A DNA stretch of 34,881 nt from the NCBI GenBank assembly GCA_947476875.1, contig CANJSG010000015.1, positions 1-34,881 of the forward strand, read 5' to 3'. Both the position numbers and the translations under genes were made by a program. Position 1 is the first letter of the stretch. Every line of letters starts with the position of its first letter. Origin of the DNA: Verrucomicrobiota bacterium (GTDB lineage Bacteria; Verrucomicrobiota; Verrucomicrobiia; Limisphaerales; CANJSG01). The notes under the pieces are model-generated. The model saw only the letters and a list, made by a program, of their open reading frames with translations, had not been told where the DNA came from and made no database searches. Positions 1-7,518 of the stretch are shown in pieces.

Positions 1-669
1 GCTTTCCCAGACCGCGAATTCATCGCCGAACTGGCCCATCTCGGCGCCGAAGCGGATTCAGCCTCCGGAACATTGGAAGCGGCCTTCCACGTCGAGAACC
101 CCGACTACTCGCTGCGCCCGGGAATGCGGGCCGAGTTCAGCATCATCGCGGGCAGCCGCGAGGGAGTGATGTCCGTTCCACGCGCCGCGTTGCAGGGCGA
201 ACCGGCAAATCGCTTTCTCTATGTCGCCGACGACGGCATCGCCAACGCCTTCGTCAAAGTGCCGGTCGAAGTGGGCGCGATGAACGACCAGCATGCGGAG
301 ATCACCAAGGGCCTGCTGCCGGGCGACAAGGTCGTCACGGCCGGAGCCTACTCGCTGGCTTTCGCGGGCAAGGGCAGCGTCTCCTTGAAGGAAGCCCTCG
401 ACGCCGCGCATGGCCACGAACACAACGCCGACGGCAGCGAACTCGGCAAGGGTGCGAAGTCGGCCGGCCACGCGGAAGGGGACGGTCACGATCACGACGG
501 CTCCGGCGGCGGAAGATTTTCCGCCCTGACCCTGTTCTCGCTCATCGGCAACGGTGTGCTCCTCGTGCTGCTGGTGGTCGCCACGCTGCGTCGCAGCCCG
601 GCGACCGGAGAACCGTCCGCAGCCCCGACCGGGAAGCCAACCACGGGAGGATCGAGCCATGCTGAATAA
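1..669 (+). CDS. RND efflux periplasmic adaptor (CusB/HlyD type), C-terminal part
   Basis: The gene runs in from the left edge; 222 codons are visible and it ends at TAA 667-669. The segment with HVENPDYSLRPGMRAEFSI and the following VPRAALQ is typical of the membrane-proximal beta-barrel domain of HlyD/CusB adaptors, which bridge an inner-membrane RND pump and an outer-membrane channel. After it comes a His/Asp/Gly-rich stretch (near 409-510; HGHEHN, HAEGDGHDHDG) and then a hydrophobic helix (about 523-585), followed by a short polar tail. The His-rich linker fits metal binding. A C-terminal membrane helix is unusual, because adaptors are normally anchored at the N terminus. It overlaps the start of the pump gene by 11 bp, so the two are co-transcribed. 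Family confidence is high; the metal is not determined. Confidence 0.85.
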   Translation, partial: AFPDREFIAELAHLGAEADSASGTLEAAFHVENPDYSLRPGMRAEFSIIAGSREGVMSVPRAALQGEPANRFLYVADDGIANAFVKVPVEVGAMNDQHAEITKGLLPGDKVVTAGAYSLAFAGKGSVSLKEALDAAHGHEHNADGSELGKGAKSAGHAEGDGHDHDGSGGGRFSALTLFSLIGNGVLLVLLVVATLRRSPATGEPSAAPTGKPTTGGSSHAE

Positions 670-3600
670 GCTGATCCGCCATGCGTTGAACAACCGGGCC
701 ATCGTGCTCGGGTTGTCGCTGATGGTGCTGTTGCTCGGCGCACAGACGGCGCGGGAACTGCCGGTCGAAGTGCTGCCGGACCTGACCAAACCGACGGTCA
801 TCATCCTCACGGAAGCCCCCGGTCTCGCGCCCGAAGAAGTCGAGGCCAACGTCACCCTGCCCATCGAACGCTCGCTCATGGGCGTCGCCGGCCTCACGAG
901 GCTGCGCTCGAACTCGGATGTCAGCCTGTCGCTCGTCTACGCCGAGTTCGGCTGGGGCACGGACATCTACAAGGCCCGCCAGTTCGTGCAGGAGCGGTTG
1001 CAGGGCGTGCGCGGAACTTTGCCGGCCGGCGTTGAACCGTTCCTCACCCCGGTCGCGTCGCTCATGGGCGAGATCCTGCTCGTCGGCCTGCGCAGCACCA
1101 ACGCGGCGATTCCTCCCCGCGAGGTTCGTTCGCTGGCCGACTGGGTGGTGCGTCCGCGCCTGCAGAGCATTCCCGGCATCGCCGAGATCCTGAACATGGG
1201 AGGCGGCATCAAGCAGGTGCAGGTCCAGCCCGACCCCATGCGGATGCAGGCCCACGGCGTCACCTACGAGGAGCTGGAACTCGCCACCAAGGAATCGGCC
1301 GGGAACTCGACTGGCGGTTTCATCAACTCCGGCTCCACCGAGATCATGGTCCGCAACCTCGCCATGACCGTGCAGCTCGACGACATCGCCCGCACCGTGG
1401 TCAAACGGATCAACGACCGGCCCGTGCGCATCTCCGACGTGGCCAAGGTCGACTGGGGCATCGAGCCGATGAGGGGCGACGGCAGCGTGAACGGCACCCG
1501 CGGCGTCATCATGAGCATCACGAAGTCGCCGGGCTTCGACACGCTCGCGCTGACGACGAAGATCGAGGCCGCGCTCGCCGAACTTCAGCCCGGATTGCCG
1601 AAGGGCGTCGACGCCGTCGTGCTGTTCCGTCAGGCGGATTTCATCGAGCACGCGATTGGGAACCTGAAGGAAGCCATCCGCGACGGGGCCATCATGGTGA
1701 CGGTGGTGATCTTCCTGTTCCTCCTGAACTTCAGGACCACTTTCATCACGCTGATGGCCATGCCGCTGTCGTTCGCCATCACACTGCTCACCTTCAAATG
1801 GTTCGGCATCTCGGTGAACTCGATGACGCTCGGCGGCCTGGCCGTGGCCATCGGCATGGTGGTGGATGACGCCATCGTGGACGTGGAGAACGTCTATCGT
1901 CGGCTGCGTGAAAACGCGGCGAAGGGCCTTAGTGGCAACGGCGCCCTCGCCGGTGAAAGTGGCACAGGCGCCCCCGCCTGTTCTTCCGGTTTGGCAGGAG
2001 AAGCTCCGGGCGGGGGCGCCCGGATAACGGCCACAGGCGAGGGCGCCTGTGCCACTAGGCGCCCCGCGCTCGAAGTCATCGCCCGCGCTTCCGGCGAAGT
2101 GCGGAACTCCATCCTCTACGCGACGCTGCTCATCATCCTCGTCTTCCTGCCGCTGCTGGGATTGAGCGGCGTCGAGGGCCGGCTCTTCTCGCCCATCGCC
2201 ATCGCCACCATCCTCAGCATGGTCGCGTCGTTTGTCGTTTCGCTCACCGTCATCCCGGTGCTGTGCTCGTTTATCCTGCGTCCGAAAGAAGGCAGGGAAC
2301 ATAAGGACGGCGGGCTTGTGCGCGGCATGAAATGGCTGCTTGAACACACGCTGCTTCGCTTCGGCCTGGGCCAGCCCTACCTGCTCCTCGGCCTTGTGGC
2401 ACTGGCGGTTCTCGCCGCGTTCTCGCTCTATCCGCAGATGGGGAAGGATTTCCTGCCGGCATTCCGCGAAGAGACCGCGCTCATCTCCACCACGTCCGCG
2501 CCGGGCACGTCGCTCGAGGAGATGAACAAGATCTCCGACGTGATCGAACAGGAACTGCTGGCCATCCCCGAAGTGCGGAAGGTCGGCCGCCGTCTCGGCC
2601 GCGCCGAACGCGGCGACCATGTGGTGCCCGTGTCGACAGCCGAATTCGACGTCGATTTCCGGGAACCGGACGGCGCCGCCAAAGGGCGGCCGCGCGCGGA
2701 AATACTCGAAGACATCCGAAAGAAAGTCCGCGCCGTGCCCGGCACGTTCAGCGTCGTGATGGGCCCGCTGGCCGACCGCATCGGCCACATGCTGAGCGGC
2801 GTTTCCGCGCCCGTTGCGATCAAGGTCTTCGGACGCGACCTCGAAACACTCCGCGCCATCGGCATCCAGATCCAGACGGTGGCCAAGACCATTCCGGGAT
2901 TCGAGGACTGCAAGCTCGACCAGCAATCGACCATCCCCCAACTCCGCATCGAAGCCGACCGCGACAAAGCCGCCGCCTACGGGATCACGCCGGGCAAGCT
3001 CAACGAAACCCTCTCGACCCTGATCGGTGGCAAGGCCGCGGCCCAGTTGCGCGACGGCCAACGCACCGTCGATCTCGTCATCCGCCTGCCTCAGGAGTGG
3101 CGGGAGTCGCCGGAACGAATCGCCCAACTTCCGATCGAGGTGCATGACGGGGAGGCGACGACCCGATACGTGCCCTTGTCGATGGTCGCCGAGGTCCGCG
3201 AGGCCAAGGGACCGAACGTCATCTTCCGCGAGAACAGCCAACGCCGCTTCGCCCTCGCCATCAAACCGACCGTGCGCGACGTCTCGTCGCTGGTGCCCAA
3301 GCTGCAGCAGGAAGTCGCCGCCAAGGTGAAGTTGCCCGAAGGCTACTTCGTTTCCTTCGAGGGCGAGTTCCTGGCACAACGCGACGCCTCGCAACGGATC
3401 GCGCTTCTCAGCGCGGTGGTCTTGGTCGTCATCGCCTTCCTGCTCTACGGCTATTTCCGCACGCCGTTCTTCGCCTTCCAGGTGCTGTTCGACATCCCGC
3501 TGGCATTGGTCGGAGGACTCGTCCTGACCTGGATCATGCTGAACAACATTTCCATCGCCACGCTGGTCGGCTTCATCGCCGTGGCCGGCGTGGCCGCGCG

Positions 3601-3928
3601 GAACAGCATCATGCTCATCTCCCACTACCTGCACCTCATGCAGCACGAGGGCGAGGGCTTCACCAAGACGATGGTCATCCGAGGCACCAAGGAACGCCTC
3701 GTGCCCGTGCTGATGACCGCCCTCTCGGCCGGCATCGGCTTGATCCCGCTCGTGCTGGCCGCCGATCAGCCGGGCAAGGAGATTCTCCACCCCGTGGCCG
3801 TCGTCATCGTCGGCGGGCTTGTCACTTCCACGTTGCTCGGCCTCGCGGTCACTCCGACCGTGTTTTTCACGTTCGGGAGCAAGGCGGCCGAAAGGGCCAT
3901 CGCGAACGAATCCGGAGCCTCCCACTGA
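659..3928 (+). CDS. CusA/CzcA-family heavy-metal RND efflux pump (permease), with a palindromic insert
   Basis: Inner-membrane proton-driven pump of the HME-RND class, 1089 residues. The start at 659 is fixed by a strong Shine-Dalgarno (GGGAGG, 8 nt upstream) and the canonical N terminus MLNKLIRHALNNRAIV. Visible family features: the PDLTKPTV and APGLAPEEVE porter segment, the proton-relay region GMVVDDAIVDVENVYRRL in TM4, LVFLPLLGLSGVEGRLF after TM5, and GVAARNSIMLISHYL plus ALSAGIGLIPL near the end. CusA-type pumps usually have about 1040-1050 residues. The surplus is explained by roughly residues 424-466, low-complexity Gly/Ala sequence encoded by a palindromic DNA element in the cytoplasmic loop after TM4. 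Everything around the insert reads in frame, so the pump may still work. The substrate is probably a divalent or monovalent metal; the neighbouring RcnA-like gene hints at Ni/Co, but Cu/Ag is possible. Confidence 0.93.
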   Translation: MLNKLIRHALNNRAIVLGLSLMVLLLGAQTARELPVEVLPDLTKPTVIILTEAPGLAPEEVEANVTLPIERSLMGVAGLTRLRSNSDVSLSLVYAEFGWGTDIYKARQFVQERLQGVRGTLPAGVEPFLTPVASLMGEILLVGLRSTNAAIPPREVRSLADWVVRPRLQSIPGIAEILNMGGGIKQVQVQPDPMRMQAHGVTYEELELATKESAGNSTGGFINSGSTEIMVRNLAMTVQLDDIARTVVKRINDRPVRISDVAKVDWGIEPMRGDGSVNGTRGVIMSITKSPGFDTLALTTKIEAALAELQPGLPKGVDAVVLFRQADFIEHAIGNLKEAIRDGAIMVTVVIFLFLLNFRTTFITLMAMPLSFAITLLTFKWFGISVNSMTLGGLAVAIGMVVDDAIVDVENVYRRLRENAAKGLSGNGALAGESGTGAPACSSGLAGEAPGGGARITATGEGACATRRPALEVIARASGEVRNSILYATLLIILVFLPLLGLSGVEGRLFSPIAIATILSMVASFVVSLTVIPVLCSFILRPKEGREHKDGGLVRGMKWLLEHTLLRFGLGQPYLLLGLVALAVLAAFSLYPQMGKDFLPAFREETALISTTSAPGTSLEEMNKISDVIEQELLAIPEVRKVGRRLGRAERGDHVVPVSTAEFDVDFREPDGAAKGRPRAEILEDIRKKVRAVPGTFSVVMGPLADRIGHMLSGVSAPVAIKVFGRDLETLRAIGIQIQTVAKTIPGFEDCKLDQQSTIPQLRIEADRDKAAAYGITPGKLNETLSTLIGGKAAAQLRDGQRTVDLVIRLPQEWRESPERIAQLPIEVHDGEATTRYVPLSMVAEVREAKGPNVIFRENSQRRFALAIKPTVRDVSSLVPKLQQEVAAKVKLPEGYFVSFEGEFLAQRDASQRIALLSAVVLVVIAFLLYGYFRTPFFAFQVLFDIPLALVGGLVLTWIMLNNISIATLVGFIAVAGVAARNSIMLISHYLHLMQHEGEGFTKTMVIRGTKERLVPVLMTALSAGIGLIPLVLAADQPGKEILHPVAVVIVGGLVTSTLLGLAVTPTVFFTFGSKAAERAIANESGASH
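1928..2059. repeat. Nested palindromic element inserted in frame in the RND pump gene
   Basis: The outer arms begin TAGTGGCA at about 1930 and end in TGCCACTA at about 2057; over 26 bp the left arm and the reverse complement of the right arm agree at 23 positions by hand count. An inner perfect 12-bp inverted repeat is GGCGCCCCCGCC (1967-1978) against GGCGGGGGCGCC (2009-2020). A further half-site, AGTGGCACAGGCG, lies at 1959-1971. The element contains no stop in the host frame and is absent from the usual family sequence at this position. It resembles in principle the palindromic elements known to insert into Rickettsia genes, although the sequence is different. Confidence 0.85.
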
Positions 3929-3950
3929 TGTCTGCTACTGTAACGCGACC

Positions 3951-5048
3951 ATGACAGACATCGTCCAAGCCCTGCAGAACGGAACGGCCAACCTGTGGCT
4001 GTTCATCCCCAGCGCGATCCTCCTCGGCGCACTTCATGGGCTGGAGCCAGGACATTCGAAGACGATGATGGCCGCCTTCATCATCGCGGTTCGCGGAACG
4101 ATCGCGCAGGCGGTTCTGCTCGGGCTTTCGGCGGCCATTTCCCATTCCCTCATCATCTGGCTGCTGGCCGCGCTCGCGCTCCAGTTCGGCAATCAATGGA
4201 ACGCCGAATCCGCGGAACCCTATCTCCAGATCGGTTCCGCCGTGATCATCCTGGGCTTGGCCGCGTGGATGTTTCTTCGCACCCGCCGCGAACTGCGGGA
4301 GGAAGCCGCCCATCATCACGATCATTCCCACAGCGAATCATTCCTGATCGATACAGGCCACGGGAAGGTCGAGCTGAGCGTCTTCGAGGACGGCGTGCCG
4401 CCCGTCTTTCGTGTGCACGCTCCAGCCGGCCAGCACCTGCCTTCCGCCAAGGACGTGACGCTGGAAACCATTCGGCCCGATGGCGCCCGGCAGACGTTTG
4501 CCTTCGGGTCCAAGGATGGGTTCCTCGAATCCACCGATGCCATTCCCGAGCCGCATGAGTTCGACGCGGACGTGACGATTGCGCACGCCGGCCACGCACA
4601 CACGAACCGCATCGAGTTCCGGGAATCGGCCCACCATCACCACGATGCCGGCCCGCAGGACGCCGAGTTTCAGGATGCGCACCAACGCGCGCACGCCAGC
4701 GACATCGAGCGCCGCTTCGGCGGCCGCAGCGTCACGACACCCCAGATCATCCTGTTCGGCATCACCGGCGGGCTGATGCCCTGCCCGGCCGCCTTCAGCA
4801 TCCTGGTCATCTGCCTCCAGCTCAAACGGGCCACACTGGGCTTCTCCCTCGTCGGAGCGTTCAGCTTCGGACTGGCGCTGACGATGGTGACCGCGGGGGC
4901 GCTGGCCGCGTGGAGCGTCCGGCACGCCCAGAAACGGTTCAGCAACTTCGGTTCGCTCATGCGCCGGGCGCCCTATGTTTCCTGCACGCTGCTGGTCGTC
5001 ATCGCCCTCTACATGGGCGTCCACGGCTGGCGCGGACTGCATCTCTGA
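3951..5048 (+). CDS. RcnA/NicO-family nickel-cobalt exporter with inserted domain
   Basis: Inner-membrane Ni/Co efflux protein, 365 residues. The N terminus (IPSAILLGALHGLEPGHSK, residues 19-37) carries the HGLEPGH metal motif of RcnA, and GGLMPCPAA (273-281) is the second conserved motif. Three helices lie before residue 110 and three after 262. Between them are a His-rich patch (HHHDHSHS, 121-128), a segment predicted to be beta-rich at about 131-225, and a second His-rich patch (HAGHAHT, then HHHHD, 212-232). E. coli RcnA has about 274 residues, so the central segment is an addition. ATG 3951 was chosen from the family N terminus; it lies 22 bp after the pump stop with no clear Shine-Dalgarno. 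It is probably part of the same operon. Confidence 0.88.
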   Translation: MTDIVQALQNGTANLWLFIPSAILLGALHGLEPGHSKTMMAAFIIAVRGTIAQAVLLGLSAAISHSLIIWLLAALALQFGNQWNAESAEPYLQIGSAVIILGLAAWMFLRTRRELREEAAHHHDHSHSESFLIDTGHGKVELSVFEDGVPPVFRVHAPAGQHLPSAKDVTLETIRPDGARQTFAFGSKDGFLESTDAIPEPHEFDADVTIAHAGHAHTNRIEFRESAHHHHDAGPQDAEFQDAHQRAHASDIERRFGGRSVTTPQIILFGITGGLMPCPAAFSILVICLQLKRATLGFSLVGAFSFGLALTMVTAGALAAWSVRHAQKRFSNFGSLMRRAPYVSCTLLVVIALYMGVHGWRGLHL

Positions 5049-5090
5049 TCCTCCTTTCAACCGACTAACCACACATCACGCAGACACCAC

Positions 5091-5558
5091 ATGAAGAAAC
5101 CACTCCTCACCATCGCCGCGGGGCTGCTGCTCTGCATTTCCAGCGCATTCGGCCACGGCGGCGTTGAACTCGGCCCGAACGGCGGCCGCATCCTCGAGTT
5201 CAGCACCAACGAAACCATCCACGGCGAAGTCACGCTCAAGGACGGCAAGTTCCACGTCGCCGTCCTCGACAGGGACATGAAGCCGGTCGCGCTCAAGGAC
5301 CAGACCCTGATCGTGACCGGCGGCGACCGCGCCAATCCCGAGAAACCCAAGGTCGAGAAGTCCGGCGACCACTTCGTTTTCCCGGCGCTCAAGGGCGATT
5401 CCTACCTGCTGGTGGTCCAATTCAAGGAGAAGCCTTCCACCAAGTTCGTCACCGCACGCTTCGAATACGACGCGACCATCTGCTCCGCCTGCAAGAACGC
5501 CGAGTGGCTCTGCAAGTGCGGCGATAAGAAAGACGACAAGGCCGGCAAGAAGAAATAG
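5091..5558 (+). CDS. Small secreted His/Cys protein, likely metal-binding
   Basis: A 155-residue protein with a signal peptide (MKKPLLTIAAGLLLCISSAFG). The mature N terminus HGGVELGPNGGRILEF resembles short metal-associated domains found in or beside efflux adaptors, and the middle looks like a small beta-sandwich. Near the C terminus is a CxxC-x6-CxC arrangement (Cys131, 134, 141, 143) followed by a lysine-rich tail. It starts 42 bp after the exporter stop on the same strand. A periplasmic metal chaperone or sensor for the efflux block is the best guess, from position and ligand-rich composition only; no named family was recognised with certainty. Confidence 0.7.
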   Translation: MKKPLLTIAAGLLLCISSAFGHGGVELGPNGGRILEFSTNETIHGEVTLKDGKFHVAVLDRDMKPVALKDQTLIVTGGDRANPEKPKVEKSGDHFVFPALKGDSYLLVVQFKEKPSTKFVTARFEYDATICSACKNAEWLCKCGDKKDDKAGKKK

Positions 5559-5656
5559 GCCCCGGGGACGAAGCCGAAAGCTGGATCGAGGCTCCAAGTC
5601 GAGGCTTCCAAGCGCGTGCCGATTGGCTTACCGATTGCCGGCAATCCCCATCTTCC

Positions 5657-7234
5657 ATGCGCCTCGCCTCTATTCTTTTCGCGGCTCTGGCCGTCGTCGG
5701 CGTCACCGCTTCCGCTGCGGACGCCGCCAAAGCCAAGCAGCCGAACATCGTCTTCATCTTCTCGGACGACCACGCCTACCAGGCCATTAGCGCCTACGGC
5801 GATCCGAGGAAGCTGCTCGATACGCCCAACCTCGACCGCATCGCCAAGGAAGGCGTCCGCTTCGACCGTTGCCTCGTGCCGAACTCCATCTGCGGCCCCA
5901 GCCGGGCCACGGTGTTGACCGGGAAATATTCCCATCTGAACGGCTTCCCCAACAACTCGAACAGCCGCTTCGACGGGACGCAGACCACTTTCCCCAAGCT
6001 GCTCCAGAAGGCCGGTTACCAGACCGCCATTTTCGGCAAATGGCATCTGGCGAGCGATCCCACGGGCTTCGACCACTGGCAGATCCTTCCCGGCCAGGGC
6101 GTCTACTACAACCCGCCCATGATCCGCATGGGCGAGACCGTCCAGGAGCCCGGCTACGTGACGGACATCATCACCGAGCGTTCGCTGGCATGGATGAAGA
6201 AGAGGGACAAGACCAAGCCGTTCCTCGCCATGATCCAGCACAAGGCCCCGCATCGTGAATGGTCCCCCGCCCTCCGCCATCTCGGCCACGACAAGGACCG
6301 GGTCTATCCCGAGCCGGCGACGCTCTTCGACGACTACGAAGGCCGCGGATTCGCCGTCAAAGACCAGCACATGACGATCGAGAAAATCATGACGCCGTTC
6401 GACAACAAGCTGACGGCCATGCCCCGCCTCACGCCCGAACAGCGCAAGGTCTGGGACGCCTACTACGTGCCGCGGAACGAGAAGTTCACCAACATGGCGC
6501 TGACCGGAAAGGACCTCGTCCGCTGGAAATACAACCGCTACCTGCACGACTACCTCGGCACGGTGAAGGCCGTCGACGAAAGCGTCGGCGCGGTCCTCAA
6601 GTATCTCGATGAGGAAGGCCTGGCCGACAACACTATCCTCGTCTACGCGTCCGACCAGGGCTTCTACCTCGGCGAGCACGGCTGGTTCGACAAGCGCTGG
6701 ATCTTCGAGGAATCCCTGCGCACGCCGCTGCTCGTCCGTTGGCCGGGCCACACGAAGGCCGGGACCGTCAACAAGGACATTGTCTCCACCGTCGACTTCG
6801 CCCAGACGTTCCTGATCGCGGCCGGGGTCGCCGTCCCCAACGACGTCCAAGGTGGCAATCTCCTTCCCGTCCTCGCCGGCAACACCCCGGCGAACTGGCG
6901 CAAGAGTTTCTACTACCACTACTACGAGTATCCCGAACCCCACCGCGTCCAACCCCACTACGGCGTCGTCACCGACCGCTACAAGCTGGTCCGCTTCTAC
7001 GCCATGGGCCCGGACTATATGGAGCTCTACGACCTGCAGAAGGACCCCAACGAGATGAAGAGCGTCTTCGGCGATCCCTCCTACGCGAAGGTCACCGAGG
7101 ATCTGCAGAAGGAACTCGCCCGTCTCCGCCAGGAACTGAAGGTGCCGGAAGTCGAACCGCCAAGCGTCTTCGGAGGTTCGGCCAATCCGGCGAAGAAGAA
7201 CCAGAAGAAGAAGGACGCGGCGAAAACCAACTGA
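5657..7234 (+). CDS. S1-family sulfatase (N-acetylglucosamine-6-sulfatase-like), secreted
   Basis: A 525-residue type I sulfatase that removes sulfate esters, probably from sulfated glycans, after export. A signal peptide is visible (residues 1-24). The formylglycine site is C79-G-P81-S-R83 (CxPxR) followed by ATVLTGKYSH. The metal ligands include SDDH at 36-39 and DQGF near the middle. The segment GEHGWFDKRWIFEESLRTPL is typical of the GlcNAc-6-O-sulfatase-like subfamily (S1_11 group), so heparan- or mucin-type substrates are plausible. The C terminus ends in a lysine-rich tail. It needs a formylglycine-generating enzyme encoded elsewhere. The substrate assignment is inference; sulfatase identity is secure. 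Confidence 0.93.
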   Translation: MRLASILFAALAVVGVTASAADAAKAKQPNIVFIFSDDHAYQAISAYGDPRKLLDTPNLDRIAKEGVRFDRCLVPNSICGPSRATVLTGKYSHLNGFPNNSNSRFDGTQTTFPKLLQKAGYQTAIFGKWHLASDPTGFDHWQILPGQGVYYNPPMIRMGETVQEPGYVTDIITERSLAWMKKRDKTKPFLAMIQHKAPHREWSPALRHLGHDKDRVYPEPATLFDDYEGRGFAVKDQHMTIEKIMTPFDNKLTAMPRLTPEQRKVWDAYYVPRNEKFTNMALTGKDLVRWKYNRYLHDYLGTVKAVDESVGAVLKYLDEEGLADNTILVYASDQGFYLGEHGWFDKRWIFEESLRTPLLVRWPGHTKAGTVNKDIVSTVDFAQTFLIAAGVAVPNDVQGGNLLPVLAGNTPANWRKSFYYHYYEYPEPHRVQPHYGVVTDRYKLVRFYAMGPDYMELYDLQKDPNEMKSVFGDPSYAKVTEDLQKELARLRQELKVPEVEPPSVFGGSANPAKKNQKKKDAAKTN

Positions 7235-7245
7235 ACCGAAAGCAC

Positions 7246-7518
7246 ATGATGAAGCCCCTGATCAGACGGATCGCCGCCACGATCGCCTTCGCCTCGCTCC
7301 TGATCGCGGCCGTCGACGCGGCCGACGCCAAGCGGCCCAACGTTCTCTTCATCGCCACCGACGACCTGAACAACGACCTCGGCTTCTACGGCCATCCACT
7401 GGTCAAATCGCCCAACCTCGAGAGCCTAGCTGCGCGAGCGGTTTCGCGCACGCCGGTAGACAGCGAAACCAACGGCAGCCGTGGTAGCGACTACTCCTCC
7501 GGCTATCCACCAGCGTGA
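7246..7518 (+). pseudogene. 5' stub of a second S1 sulfatase
   Basis: Starts 11 bp after the first sulfatase. It has a signal peptide and the conserved N terminus KRPNVLFIATDDLNNDLGFY with GHPLVKSPNLESLAAR, characteristic of iduronate-2-sulfatase-like proteins. Homology stops at about 7430-7440. The remaining codons to TGA 7516-7518 are the complement of the oppositely oriented gene 7426-8337 and show no sulfatase features. The CxPxR catalytic site is absent, so the product cannot be active. The break coincides with a clear fall in GC content, indicating an insertion or deletion joint, or an assembly joint. Confidence 0.8.

Noticed and set aside
1921-2060. Insert in the RND pump as a frameshift or sequencing error
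   Set aside because: The frame before and after is continuous with conserved family sequence, and the inserted DNA has ordered nested palindromes, which an error would not create.
542-3925. Very long open frame on the - strand opposite the RND pump
   Set aside because: It is the antisense shadow of a GC-rich gene; its translation is rich in His/Arg/Asp/Gly with no domain, and the + strand product is an unmistakable RND pump.
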